Origin: Bacteroidota bacterium
GTDB lineage: Bacteria > Bacteroidota > Ignavibacteria > Ignavibacteriales > SURF-24
Direction: 5' to 3'
Assembly: GCA_030706145.1 (NCBI GenBank)
Contig: JAUZPB010000021.1
Coordinates: 1-48,879, forward strand
DNA: 48,879 nt
The notes beneath the pieces are model-generated. The model did not search any database. It was not told the DNA's origin and worked only from the letters and a program-made list of their open reading frames with translations. The position numbers and the translations under genes are program-made. Below are positions 27,134-36,243 of the stretch, one piece after another (position 1 is the stretch's first letter; each line of letters opens with the position of its first letter).

Positions 27134-27366
27134 ATTCCTTTAGTAATTTCTTGTACAGTAAGAAATAAAGCAAAAAGCGTTTTGAGCTTCAATTCCTCAG
27201 GGAGATAATTCTTGTTATTAAAAAACCGATTTAATATATTTGCGCAATATTTGACACATAATAATTTAGCAATATCTGGAAAAATAACCATCCGAACTAA
27301 GTTGGTATTATATCAGGCATATTGTTCTCCAAAGAACTCAAAAAATAAATTATAGGAGCAATAGCT

Positions 27367-28632
27367 TTGGGAATAACTACAAATATACGAAAAATCGGTT
27401 CCGGTTTTAAGCCTTCTTTTTGGATTGCAAACATAATGGAGCTTTTTGAGAGAATAGCTTATTATGGGCAGGCAACAATATTAAGCATATTTCTAAGGGA
27501 TCACCTGAAGTTCAATGAGGTAGAAACCGGGCAACTCTCTTCAATATTTGGCGGTTTAATATATTTTCTTCCCATATTTGCCGGTGCGTTAGCCGACAGA
27601 TTTGGCTTTAGGAAGGCTTTTTCATTTGCCTTTTTTGTTCTGGCTCTTGGATATTTTATGATAGGAGCCACAGGAATGGCTGCGTTTTCCGGAATATTCT
27701 CCTCATCCCATTTGTTCTGGGTTCTTATTGTAATACTTGTATTTACGGCTATTGGCGGATCCTTTATTAAGCCAAGTGTTTTAGGTACCGTAGCGCTTTC
27801 ATCTTCAGCTGAGACCAAATCGATAGGTTATGCAATCTATTATTGGCTTGTTAATATTGGTGGTGCTTTAGGACCACTAATTGCTTTCTTTGTCAGGCGG
27901 CAAATGGGAATACAAGCTGTTTATATAGTTTCTGCAGTAAGCTGTTTTCTTATGTTTTTGAATACAATATTTTTCTATAAAGAACCAGTTTCAAATATTG
28001 ATAGGAGTCAGGTTAGCATTTCAATGGTCTTTAAGAACCTGCTCAGAGTATTGGTGAACTTCCGTTTTATGATCTTCCTTCTTATTTTTTCACTATATTG
28101 GTTAATGTTCTGGCAGATATTTGTTATTATACCATTTTTTATAACAGATTACATTTCGAAAGATGCTCCTTTTGAGATCATACAATCGGTAGGATCATGG
28201 GGTATAATACTATTTCAATTGATAGTGAACTGGTTTACGAAAAGACTTTCACCTATTACAGCAATTATTACTGGTTTTTCAGTCTCAGCCTTATGCTGGT
28301 TTATTATAATGATGAACCCAACAATTCCAATAATCATAGCAGGATTGTTTGTCATGTCACTTGGAGAGATGACGCAAGCTCCAAGATACTATGAATACAT
28401 AGCAGACCTTGCTCCAGAGGGGCAGGCGGCATTGTTTCAGGGATATGCTTTTCTTCCTGTTGCAATAGGGTGGACATTAGGAGGAACATTGGGCGGATGG
28501 TTATATAAGGTATTTGCTACAGATTCCAAACAGCCACAGATGATATTTTTAGTCTTGTTTGGTGTTGGTCTTGCGGCCGCAGTATTGATGTTCATCTATA
28601 ATCTAACAATAAGGTCGAAAAAGAGAGTCTGA
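27367..28632 (+). CDS. POT-like major facilitator superfamily transporter
   Basis: A 421-residue inner-membrane carrier with about 12 helices. The first helix carries ELFERIAYYGQATIL (Glu25, Glu28, Arg29), close to the ExxERFxYYG signature of proton-coupled peptide (POT/PTR) transporters, and the loop after helix 2 reads GALADRFGFRK, the MFS motif A. Peptides are the likely cargo, but the POT PTR2 signature is not fully recognisable, so other small solutes are possible. Start is TTG, eight bases after AGGAG (27354-27358). The first ATG further on is codon 24 and would remove residues before the conserved helix. Confidence 0.85.
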   Translation: MGITTNIRKIGSGFKPSFWIANIMELFERIAYYGQATILSIFLRDHLKFNEVETGQLSSIFGGLIYFLPIFAGALADRFGFRKAFSFAFFVLALGYFMIGATGMAAFSGIFSSSHLFWVLIVILVFTAIGGSFIKPSVLGTVALSSSAETKSIGYAIYYWLVNIGGALGPLIAFFVRRQMGIQAVYIVSAVSCFLMFLNTIFFYKEPVSNIDRSQVSISMVFKNLLRVLVNFRFMIFLLIFSLYWLMFWQIFVIIPFFITDYISKDAPFEIIQSVGSWGIILFQLIVNWFTKRLSPITAIITGFSVSALCWFIIMMNPTIPIIIAGLFVMSLGEMTQAPRYYEYIADLAPEGQAALFQGYAFLPVAIGWTLGGTLGGWLYKVFATDSKQPQMIFLVLFGVGLAAAVLMFIYNLTIRSKKRV

Positions 28633-28723
28633 AAAGGATCATTTTACTGAATAACGATGTTAATTTTGCTCAAAAACAATTGCTTTATTGTTAAAAAGAA
28701 AAGCATTTTATATTTTTACGTTG

Positions 28724-29482
28724 ATGAAAAAAATACTTGAAAAAAAGCTAACCCGTAATATAATAATTGCTATAAGTGCATTTGCATTTTTAATAATTAT
28801 CTTTAATTTGATAATAATGCCTTGGTACGTATCTGGAAGTGAGGTGGCAGTTCCTAAAATTGTAGGAATGAATGAATCAGATGCGAAAAGGCTGCTTCTT
28901 GAAAATGATCTAGAGCCGGTAAATGGTGGTGAGAGATACGATGAACGGTTTCCCCGTGGTACAGTCATTTTTCAAAAACCCCCTGCTGGAGCCCTAGTTA
29001 AGGAAAATAGAAGAATATTTTTATTTATCAGTAGCGGTGTACCTCTAGTTAAGGTTCCTTCTCTAAAGGGTAAATATTACCGTGATGCACAGCTGACTCT
29101 GGAGAGAATGGAATTGGCCATTGGTGATACGCATATGGTACAATCGCAGGCACCTAAGGGTATTATCATTGATCAGCAGTACTATGAAGGGACAGAGATC
29201 AAAAAGGGATCAAAGGTTAACATAACTTTAAGTGCTGGCGAGAACGTAGGCATCAGGGTTCCGGATCTGCTAGGAAAGTCACTTTCTGAAGCTGAAAAAA
29301 TATTAAAAGACATGAAACTTGCTCCTGGAAAGATAAATTATCAACCTTCTTTCTCTTTACTTCCCAATACTGTCATCGATCAATATCCTAGTAAAGATGG
29401 TATTATTCAGGAAGGTGGAACAGTGGACTTATTTGTGACAAAAAATGTTACGACACCAAATGAGACAGACGGAGAACAATGA
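28724..29482 (+). CDS. Membrane-anchored protein with three PASTA domains
   Basis: A single N-terminal membrane helix (IIIAISAFAFLIIIFNLIIM) is followed by three PASTA repeats of about 65 residues: VAVPKIVGMNESDAKRLL..., VKVPSLKGKYYRDAQLTL... and IRVPDLLGKSLSEAEKIL.... PASTA modules bind peptidoglycan fragments or act as spacers in PASTA kinases and penicillin-binding proteins. Here there is no kinase or transpeptidase domain, so the protein is a stand-alone PASTA protein of unknown role, probably periplasmic. Start ATG 28724 is favoured; an in-frame TTG at 28688 would add 12 residues. The stop overlaps rpe by four bases. Confidence 0.88.
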   Translation: MKKILEKKLTRNIIIAISAFAFLIIIFNLIIMPWYVSGSEVAVPKIVGMNESDAKRLLLENDLEPVNGGERYDERFPRGTVIFQKPPAGALVKENRRIFLFISSGVPLVKVPSLKGKYYRDAQLTLERMELAIGDTHMVQSQAPKGIIIDQQYYEGTEIKKGSKVNITLSAGENVGIRVPDLLGKSLSEAEKILKDMKLAPGKINYQPSFSLLPNTVIDQYPSKDGIIQEGGTVDLFVTKNVTTPNETDGEQ

Positions 29483-30144
29483 AATATATAGCCCCATCGA
29501 TCCTAACTGCAGATTTTGCTAATCTACTTCCACAAATAAGATCGGTAGAAATCGGAGGAGCCGATTGGTTGCATTGTGACATAATGGATGGACATTTTGT
29601 ACCCAATATTTCTTTCGGTCCTCCTATAGTAAAATCTGTTAAGAAATCAACCGAGCTTCCTTTAGATTGCCATCTTATGATCGAAAATCCGGACTTTTTT
29701 ATTGAAGATTTTGTAAAGTCCGGTGCAAATATAATAACTGTCCATCAGGAAGCTGTTATTCATTTAAACAGGACAGTTCACCTTATAAAAGAAATGGGTG
29801 TAAAGGCCGGTGTTTCCATAAATCCTTCTACTCCAGTTACTTTTCTCCGGGAAATCTTAGAATATGTTGATATGGTACTTATTATGTCAGTTAACCCTGG
29901 TTTTGGGGGGCAGAGATTTCTGGATTCATCAATAAGGAAAATCAATGAATTAGCTGACTTAAGAGATAAACTTAATCTCCAATTTCTTATTGAAGTAGAT
30001 GGCGGAATAGGCAAAGAAAATATCAAGAAAATTTCAGAAGCTGGATGCGATGTATTTGTCGTCGGTTCAGCTATCTTTAATAAAGAAAACATCTCAGCAG
30101 CAACTGCTGAGCTGAAAAACATTATAAATTCAACGTATGTTTAA
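29479..30144 (+). CDS. rpe: Ribulose-phosphate 3-epimerase
   Basis: Interconverts ribulose-5-phosphate and xylulose-5-phosphate in the pentose phosphate pathway. The 221-residue TIM barrel has all family landmarks: APSILTADFANL, WLHCDIMDGHFVPNISFG (metal His and Asp), LDCHLMIENP, LIMSVNPGFGGQ and IEVDGGI. It starts at an ATGA overlap with the PASTA gene, so translation is coupled. nagA follows after 18 bases in the same direction. Confidence 0.97.
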   Translation: MKYIAPSILTADFANLLPQIRSVEIGGADWLHCDIMDGHFVPNISFGPPIVKSVKKSTELPLDCHLMIENPDFFIEDFVKSGANIITVHQEAVIHLNRTVHLIKEMGVKAGVSINPSTPVTFLREILEYVDMVLIMSVNPGFGGQRFLDSSIRKINELADLRDKLNLQFLIEVDGGIGKENIKKISEAGCDVFVVGSAIFNKENISAATAELKNIINSTYV

Positions 30145-30162
30145 AAACTTATAGGGTATTAA

Positions 30163-31341
30163 ATGAGTTTAGTTCTTATTGGTGGAAAAATTGTTACCCC
30201 TTTCAGAATTATAGAAAAAGGTACAATTGTAATTGAAGGTGGTAAGATCTATGAGCTGGGTAAATCAACAGATGTAAAAATACCGAATCACAGTGAAGTT
30301 ATAGATATCAGTGACAGATTGATTGCTCCTGGGTTTGTTGATTTGTTAGTCCATGGTGGACTCGGATATGGTTTTACAGATGGTACTTATGAAGGGTTTG
30401 AAAAGATAAGTAATTACTTTCTTGAGCATGGTTCTACTACTATGCTAGCTTCTTTATATGCAAAACCTGAAGAAGAGGTCCTAAATAATATTAGAAATCT
30501 TGCTGATTATATCTTCAGTAATCCAGAATCAAATATTAAAGGCATTCATATGGAAGGCCCTTACCTTAATAAGGAATTTAAGGGAGCTATGAATGAAGAA
30601 TTCCTTTGGACACCGACAATTGAGTCATGGAAAAAAATGTGGGGTGCTTCAAGAGGTTTAATAAAGCTTATGACTATTGCTCCGGAATTGCCAGGAGCAA
30701 TTGAGGTAATGAGGGCTGCAGCTAACGACGGAGTAGTTCTTTCTATTGGTCATTCAATGGCCAGCTATCCAGAGATAGAACTTGCAATTGACAATGGTGC
30801 TGCGCATGTTACTCACATGTTCAATGCTATGAAACCATTGCATCACCGTCAACCTGGAGTTGCCCTCGGTGCTCTTTTAAGAGATGAACTTAAGATAGAA
30901 TTAATTGCAGATACATATCATGTTCACCCTGCAGTAATGGAATTTTTGCTGAAGGTTAAAAAGGCAAGTGGTATAATTCTGATAACCGATTCAATTAAGC
31001 CTGGTGGAATGCACGAAGGCGAAGAATTTGAGTTTGCTAGTCAGAAGGTAAGAATGAAGGGAGGAAAAGCAATGCTTGATAATGGAACCATTGCTGGAAG
31101 CTCTCTTACACTTAACAAGGCCGTAAAAAATATGATTGAGCATGCTGGTGCAAAGGTAACAGAAGCAATTAGAATGGCTTCTTTAAATGGCGCAAAGGTA
31201 TTGAACATAGAAAACTCAAAAGGAATTCTGGCTGCTGGAAAGGATGCTGATCTGGTTGTTTTGGATGAAGATTTTGAAGTGGATATGACAATTCTGAAAG
31301 GTAAGATAAGATATCAGAAAGAGAATTCAGTAGTAAAATAA
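30163..31341 (+). CDS. nagA: N-acetylglucosamine-6-phosphate deacetylase
   Basis: Removes the acetyl group from GlcNAc-6-phosphate, feeding NagB. The 392-residue amidohydrolase barrel shows PGFVDLLVHGGLGYGFTDG, the metal-binding Glu in HMEGPYLNKEFKGAM, His in SIGHSMASY and THMFNAMKPLHHRQPG, and the catalytic Asp in ILITDSIKPGG. The product is glucosamine-6-phosphate, for catabolism or wall-sugar recycling. It follows rpe closely and ends at a strong terminator. Confidence 0.96.
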   Translation: MSLVLIGGKIVTPFRIIEKGTIVIEGGKIYELGKSTDVKIPNHSEVIDISDRLIAPGFVDLLVHGGLGYGFTDGTYEGFEKISNYFLEHGSTTMLASLYAKPEEEVLNNIRNLADYIFSNPESNIKGIHMEGPYLNKEFKGAMNEEFLWTPTIESWKKMWGASRGLIKLMTIAPELPGAIEVMRAAANDGVVLSIGHSMASYPEIELAIDNGAAHVTHMFNAMKPLHHRQPGVALGALLRDELKIELIADTYHVHPAVMEFLLKVKKASGIILITDSIKPGGMHEGEEFEFASQKVRMKGGKAMLDNGTIAGSSLTLNKAVKNMIEHAGAKVTEAIRMASLNGAKVLNIENSKGILAAGKDADLVVLDEDFEVDMTILKGKIRYQKENSVVK

Positions 31342-31347
31342 TTAAAT

Positions 31348-31377
31348 AAAAGAAGTGACTTCGTGTCACTTCTTTTA
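31348..31377 (+). terminator. Terminator after the PASTA-rpe-nagA operon
   Basis: A perfect 12-bp stem, AAAAGAAGTGAC (31348-31359) and GTCACTTCTTTT (31365-31376), with loop TTCGT. Its own T-rich arm serves as the T-run. Confidence 0.88.
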
Positions 31378-31398
31378 TATTAATATAAACCTTATTAT

Positions 31399-32274
31399 TT
31401 GGATACTAGCCAAGAAATATCAAAGGAGCACAAAATAAAAGATAATATGTTATATTATTCCCATCCACTAATTATGGGTATTTTAAATATTACGCCAGAC
31501 TCATTTTCAGATGGGGGTAAGTTTTTTAATACTAAAGCTGCACTAAATCATGCTGAAGAGATGATAAAAGCAGGGGCAGATATTATAGACATAGGCGGGG
31601 AATCAACAAGACCCGGTTCTGAGTCTGTTTCAGAAAATGAAGAGCTTGACAGGGTAATCCCTGTTGTTGATGGCATACTTGAGAAATATCCTGATGCCGT
31701 AATTTCGATAGATACTACAAAAAGGGCTGTTGCTCTTGAAGCCTTAAAACGGGGGGCAGCAATAATAAACGATATTAGCGGATTGACATTTGAACCGGAA
31801 ATAGCAGAAGTAGTAGCTCAGTTTGATGCAAATTTGGTAATAATGCATATAAAAGGGACACCAAAAGATATGCAGCTAAAACCAGATTATTCTGATGTTG
31901 TTTTGGAGGTATATGAATTTCTTGAAAAGCAGTCCAATTTTGCAAAAGCAAAAGGGGTCAAAAAAATAATTATTGATCCAGGCATTGGTTTTGGGAAAAA
32001 AGTTTCGCATAATTATGAGCTCTTAAAGAATCTAAATGTATTTAAATTGTTCGGATATCCAGTATTGATCGGGCTATCAAGGAAATCCTTTCTCGGAAAA
32101 TCTCTAAATCTTGAGGTCAATGAGAGGGACACAGCCACAGTAATTGCAGAAACGTTGGCCTTGAAAAATGGTGCTGATATTATCAGGACGCACAATGTGA
32201 AAAATGCTTTTGAATCGAGGCAAATCCATTTAAATTTTATGAATCCTCAAAGTTCAGAGAAAAATAATGTTTGA
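31399..32274 (+). CDS. folP: Dihydropteroate synthase
   Basis: Joins p-aminobenzoate to 6-hydroxymethyl-dihydropterin pyrophosphate in folate synthesis; the sulfonamide target. Seen motifs: MGILNITPDSFSDGGKF, DIGGESTRPGSESVS, ISIDTTKRAVA, IINDISG, IIDPGIGFGK and LIGLSRKSFLG. The start is unclear: TTG 31399 gives 291 residues, while ATG 31447 would remove 16 residues that lie before the conserved core; neither has a good ribosome site at the right distance. Its last eight bases overlap cdaA. Confidence 0.95.
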   Translation: MDTSQEISKEHKIKDNMLYYSHPLIMGILNITPDSFSDGGKFFNTKAALNHAEEMIKAGADIIDIGGESTRPGSESVSENEELDRVIPVVDGILEKYPDAVISIDTTKRAVALEALKRGAAIINDISGLTFEPEIAEVVAQFDANLVIMHIKGTPKDMQLKPDYSDVVLEVYEFLEKQSNFAKAKGVKKIIIDPGIGFGKKVSHNYELLKNLNVFKLFGYPVLIGLSRKSFLGKSLNLEVNERDTATVIAETLALKNGADIIRTHNVKNAFESRQIHLNFMNPQSSEKNNV

Positions 32275-33085
32275 GATCTTTAAAATAGGCTTCCTGCCGG
32301 TTACATTTCTAGATCTAATAGACATAGCAATAGTATCTTTCATAATATATAAAGTATATAATGTTATAAAAGGTACAATTGCTGCACAAATCTTTATTGG
32401 GTTGATAATTGTACTTCTCTTATCTATTACAGCACAAGCTGCCAATTTAAAGGCTCTGGGATATTTGTTAAAGCTTGTATCCGATACATGGGTAATTGCT
32501 TTTATAGTTTTATTTCAGCCTGAGATTCGCCGTCTTTTGCTGATAATAGGCAGGAACCCGTTTATAAGGATATTTATAAAAAATGATGAAAAGACAATTG
32601 CGCATGTTTTAACAGATGCGTCATTTGAGCTTTCACAGCTTCAGCACGGCGCACTTATAGTAATTATTAAGTCTTCAGGTATAAGAACATTTGTTGAAAC
32701 CGGAGAAGTAATAAATGCAAAAATAAACAAGAATCTTCTAGAATCAATCTTCTATCCCAGATCACCACTACATGATGGAGCCGTAATAATAAAGGGCGAT
32801 ATTATTGAGGCAGCAAGGTGCACGCTTCCACTTTCATCTGTAACTTCAGTCGATGGGCATTCTTTAGGAATGAGGCACCGGGCAGGGTTAGGCATTACAG
32901 AGCAGGCAGATGTACTTAGCATTATTGTCTCTGAGGAGACCGGTAGCATTTCAGTAGCTCAGGACGGCAAATTAAAAAGAGGTCTTTCTAAAGAAGCACT
33001 TCGTCAAACCTTATCAGAAGCACTGAGACTTCAAAAAGAAAGGGGATCAAAAGGTCTTTTTGAACATTCCTTAAGAGATAGATAA
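32267..33085 (+). CDS. cdaA: Diadenylate cyclase (membrane-bound DisA_N protein)
   Basis: Makes the second messenger c-di-AMP from two ATP at the inner membrane. The 272 residues comprise three N-terminal helices (first about 100 residues) and a DAC domain with the catalytic SPLHDGAVII (DGA) and MRHRAGLGITEQADVLSIIVSEETG (RHR). The length matches CdaA/DacA. It overlaps folP by eight bases. I recall this folP-cdaA neighbourhood from Bacteroidota genomes, but have not verified it. No c-di-AMP phosphodiesterase (GdpP or PgpH) is in the window. Confidence 0.94.
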   Translation: MFEIFKIGFLPVTFLDLIDIAIVSFIIYKVYNVIKGTIAAQIFIGLIIVLLLSITAQAANLKALGYLLKLVSDTWVIAFIVLFQPEIRRLLLIIGRNPFIRIFIKNDEKTIAHVLTDASFELSQLQHGALIVIIKSSGIRTFVETGEVINAKINKNLLESIFYPRSPLHDGAVIIKGDIIEAARCTLPLSSVTSVDGHSLGMRHRAGLGITEQADVLSIIVSEETGSISVAQDGKLKRGLSKEALRQTLSEALRLQKERGSKGLFEHSLRDR

Positions 33086-33178
33086 TTCCTTCATTTACTA
33101 AAACTGAATCTTTTCGTATTATATAAAATGGTGCAGATTTTTAACTAATTCCTGGATCAATCCTTATGGAATACTTCT

Positions 33179-33631
33179 ATGGCAAAAAAGTATAAAATCA
33201 AGGGCTTAAAGATTAATCTAAGGTTTGAAGAAGCAGCTGTAATAATAAATAAGTACAGATATAATATAGTATTGAAAAAAGCCAGCCAGTATATGGATGA
33301 TCCCTCTACAGAACATCTTCATGATCTAAGAATTGCAATCAGAAGACTTAGGTACTCATTGGAAAATTTCAAGATATGTTATTCAAGAAATGAATTTCTG
33401 ATCATTATTGAGTATACGAAATATTTGCAAGACGTAATTGGTGAAGTCAGGGACATGGATGTTCTTCCAGAGAAAATAAAGAATTTAGCAGAAGAAGCAA
33501 AGATTTCAATTCCAGAGGAACTATACTTTGTGATCGATTCAAAAAAAAGCAAAGGCCGTGAAAAAATAAAAGAAGAGTTAATTAAATTTCTTAAGAATAG
33601 AACTATAAGTAATTTTTTCTTAGCAGATTAA
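33179..33631 (+). CDS. Short CHAD-domain protein
   Basis: A 150-residue helical protein with the CHAD hallmark EHLHDLRIAIRRLRYSLENF at about residues 41-60 and a second basic helical pair (YLQDVIGEVRDMDVLP). CHAD domains bind inorganic polyphosphate through clustered His, Arg and Lys. Usual domains span about 200-300 residues with two similar four-helix halves; here probably one half is complete. There is no CYTH domain. It lies 12 bases before the UPF0173 gene and probably shares its transcript. A role in polyphosphate binding is inferred from the family. Confidence 0.8.
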   Translation: MAKKYKIKGLKINLRFEEAAVIINKYRYNIVLKKASQYMDDPSTEHLHDLRIAIRRLRYSLENFKICYSRNEFLIIIEYTKYLQDVIGEVRDMDVLPEKIKNLAEEAKISIPEELYFVIDSKKSKGREKIKEELIKFLKNRTISNFFLAD

Positions 33632-33642
33632 AGGAGAGAGAT

Positions 33643-34320
33643 ATGAAATTAAAGTATTTATCACATTCTGCATTTCAGATTACAACAGAGGGCGGCAAGG
33701 TAATACTAATCGATCCATTTCTAGATGAAAACCCTAATTCACCAGTCAAGTCGGCAGATGTTAGACCGGATTACATAATTTTATCACATGCACATGGTGA
33801 TCATCTTGGAGATGCATTTAAAATTGCAAAAAGAACAGACCCGCTATTTATTTGTGTAAATGAACTTGCTAACTATGTTATTTCAAAAGGATTTAGAGCC
33901 CATAATATGCATATTGGCGGAGGCTTTAATTTCGATTTTGGTCGCCTGAAATTTACAATAGCTCATCATGGATCAAGCACCCCTGATAATCAATATTGTG
34001 GAGAGCCGGCGGGAATACTTTTGTTTATAGAAGGTAAAACAATATACCACACAGGCGATACTGGACTATTTTACGATATGAAGCTAATAGGAGAGATGAA
34101 TAAGATTGATTATATGCTATTGCCTATAGGTGATAATTATACTATGGGTATAACAGATGCCGTTAAAGCGGTTGAATTGGCAAATCCAAGGATTGCAATA
34201 CCAATACACTACAATACATTCCCCGTAATTGAAACGGATCCCAAGGAGTTCAAAAGGCAAATGGCAGAAAAGCACAAGGAATGTATTATTATGGAATTTG
34301 GACAGGAGCTTGATATTTAA
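33643..34320 (+). CDS. UPF0173-type metal-dependent hydrolase (metallo-beta-lactamase fold)
   Basis: A 225-residue metallo-beta-lactamase-fold protein. Metal ligands appear in SHAHGDHLGDA, in AHHGSSTPDN and in HTGDTGLFYDM; the final His lies in IPIHYNTFP. Sequence and length match the UPF0173 family (YtkL-like), whose substrate is not established. The start is ATG 33643, nine bases after AAAGGAG. Confidence 0.9.
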   Translation: MKLKYLSHSAFQITTEGGKVILIDPFLDENPNSPVKSADVRPDYIILSHAHGDHLGDAFKIAKRTDPLFICVNELANYVISKGFRAHNMHIGGGFNFDFGRLKFTIAHHGSSTPDNQYCGEPAGILLFIEGKTIYHTGDTGLFYDMKLIGEMNKIDYMLLPIGDNYTMGITDAVKAVELANPRIAIPIHYNTFPVIETDPKEFKRQMAEKHKECIIMEFGQELDI

Positions 34321-34487
34321 TTATTAGACTACTTACAATAGCTGCCTTTTTACATAAAATTTCATATCTTTGGGTTTATTATAAGAATTATCTTTATTTT
34401 TATACCGATTATTTGGCTGGATAAACAAAGGTATCCTAAAGTATTTTAATTGCACGTTTTTTAAGTTTTTCTATAACAGACTTTTTC

Positions 34488-35282
34488 ATGGCAAAAATAA
34501 TATCCATAGCTAATCAGAAAGGCGGGGTTGGTAAGACAACCACTGCAATTAATCTTTCGGCTTCAATTGCCGCAGCTGAGAACAGGACTCTTCTGATCGA
34601 TATTGATCCTCAGGCAAATTCAACTTCAGGACTGGGATACAGCGGAGAAAATAAATCGGTCTACGAGGTTTTAGTTGGCACTGAAACTATACAGGACTGT
34701 ATTATAAGCACATATATGCCCTTTCTGGATCTTCTGCCTTCTACGATCAACCTTGTAGGAGCTGAGGTCGAGCTTGTAAATGTAGATGTAAGGGAATTTG
34801 TTCTGAAAAAGGCAATTCAGGCAGTTCATGACAAATATGACTATATTTTCATCGACTGTCCGCCTTCTCTTAACATGCTGACTCTGAATTCGCTTACGGC
34901 ATCAAATTCAGTCCTTATACCTGTTCAGTGCGAGTATTTTGCCTTAGAGGGCTTAGGACAGCTGCTGAATACGATAAACATTGTAAAGAAGCATTTCAAT
35001 GAATCTCTGTCTATTGAAGGAGTAGTTCTTACAATGTTTGATACGCGCCTGAGGCTTTCGCACCAGGTGGCAGATGAGGTAAGAAAGTATTTCGGCAATA
35101 AAGTCTTTGAGACCATGATCCAGAGGAACGTTAGGCTCTCTGAAGCTCCGAGTCACGCAAAGCCTGTTATACTTTACGATGCAATTTCAGTCGGTGCGCA
35201 GAACTATATAGGTCTGGCCAGCGAACTGATGAAAAGAAACCTTGTAGAATCAACACAAAAAGATAATTCAAATGAGCAATAA
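34488..35282 (+). CDS. parA: Chromosome partitioning ATPase ParA/Soj
   Basis: ParA binds DNA as an ATP dimer and moves ParB-parS complexes to separate chromosome origins. The 264 residues contain the deviant Walker [15 protein letters not shown], Walker A' [16 protein letters not shown], Walker [15 protein letters not shown] and [15 protein letters not shown], all standard for chromosomal Soj. There is no N-terminal HTH, unlike plasmid ParA. The base composition is distinctly richer in GC than upstream genes. It overlaps parB by 11 bases. Confidence 0.97.
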   Translation: MAKIISIANQKGGVGKTTTAINLSASIAAAENRTLLIDIDPQANSTSGLGYSGENKSVYEVLVGTETIQDCIISTYMPFLDLLPSTINLVGAEVELVNVDVREFVLKKAIQAVHDKYDYIFIDCPPSLNMLTLNSLTASNSVLIPVQCEYFALEGLGQLLNTINIVKKHFNESLSIEGVVLTMFDTRLRLSHQVADEVRKYFGNKVFETMIQRNVRLSEAPSHAKPVILYDAISVGAQNYIGLASELMKRNLVESTQKDNSNEQ

Positions 35283-36243
35283 GTTTAAACCGGGTCTGGG
35301 CCGAGGCCTTGAGGCCCTGATATCTCCTGGACTCAGGAACAATTCAAACGGGAATAATGAAGCACTTGCAGTGCAGTCAAAGGAAATAAAATCTGATGAC
35401 GGGCAGGCAGTAGACATTATTGCCAAAATTCCAACCGGAAGCATTACTCCAAATCCCTATCAGCCCAGAACAGTATTTGATCCTGAAGCTATTGACGAGC
35501 TGAAGAAATCCATACTTGCAAACGGTCTTATACAGCCAATTACAGTAAGACGCTCTCAGCAGGACCATCAGTATGAACTGATCTCAGGTGAAAGAAGGCT
35601 GAGGGCATGCAGGGAAATAGGCTACAAGGAAATACCGGCCTATATTATAAAGGTTGAGACAAAAGAAGCAATGCTTGCTCTTGCCCTGATTGAAAACATT
35701 CAGAGAGAGAAGCTGAATGCAATAGAAGTAGCTCAGGCATATAAAAGGCTTATGGATGAATGCAGCCTTTCTCAGGAAGAGATTGCCTCGCAGGTTGGAA
35801 AAGACAGAACAACCATAACAAATTCAATAAGGCTTCTTAAGCTTCCAAAAGAGGTGCAGGAAGCGATAATAAAGGAAGAGATTTCAGCCGGTCATGCAAG
35901 AGCCATTATAAACCTTCCGGATGAGGAAATGCAGCTCGAAGTTCTTCAGAAGATAGTATCTGACAACCTTTCGGTAAGGAAAGTTGAAGGCCTGGTAAAA
36001 AAGATGCTTGAAGGAAAATCCGGAGAAACTTCGCAGAAAAAGTCTGCCTCTGTTTCCGGCAGCACGGTTCAGTCTCTTTCGATAAGGGATCTGGAGGACA
36101 AACTTAGAAGGATATTCGGCACTAAGGTCATCTGCAGGCAGAAAAATGACGGGACCGGAGATATAACAATAGAATTTTATTCAAATGACGAGCTTGACCG
36201 TCTATACGAGATGTTTGAGATAATTGGGAAAAACTACAATTAA
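35272..36243 (+). CDS. parB: Chromosome partitioning protein ParB
   Basis: A CTP-dependent DNA clamp that loads at parS and spreads. The 323 residues show the N-terminal [12 protein letters not shown], the [13 protein letters not shown] and LIQPITVRR segments, the CTP/arginine patch [27 protein letters not shown], the [29 protein letters not shown], and a C-terminal dimer region. I did not find a parS palindrome in the window. It overlaps the next gene by 20 bases. GC content reaches about 47-57 percent in several 60-base lines that I counted. Confidence 0.97.
   Translation: MSNKFKPGLGRGLEALISPGLRNNSNGNNEALAVQSKEIKSDDGQAVDIIAKIPTGSITPNPYQPRTVFDPEAIDELKKSILANGLIQPITVRRSQQDHQYELISGERRLRACREIGYKEIPAYIIKVETKEAMLALALIENIQREKLNAIEVAQAYKRLMDECSLSQEEIASQVGKDRTTITNSIRLLKLPKEVQEAIIKEEISAGHARAIINLPDEEMQLEVLQKIVSDNLSVRKVEGLVKKMLEGKSGETSQKKSASVSGSTVQSLSIRDLEDKLRRIFGTKVICRQKNDGTGDITIEFYSNDELDRLYEMFEIIGKNYN

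Noticed and set aside
27109-27291. Minus-strand frame of 60 codons upstream of rqcH
   Set aside because: Overlaps the rqcH start in another frame and has no motif or ribosome site.
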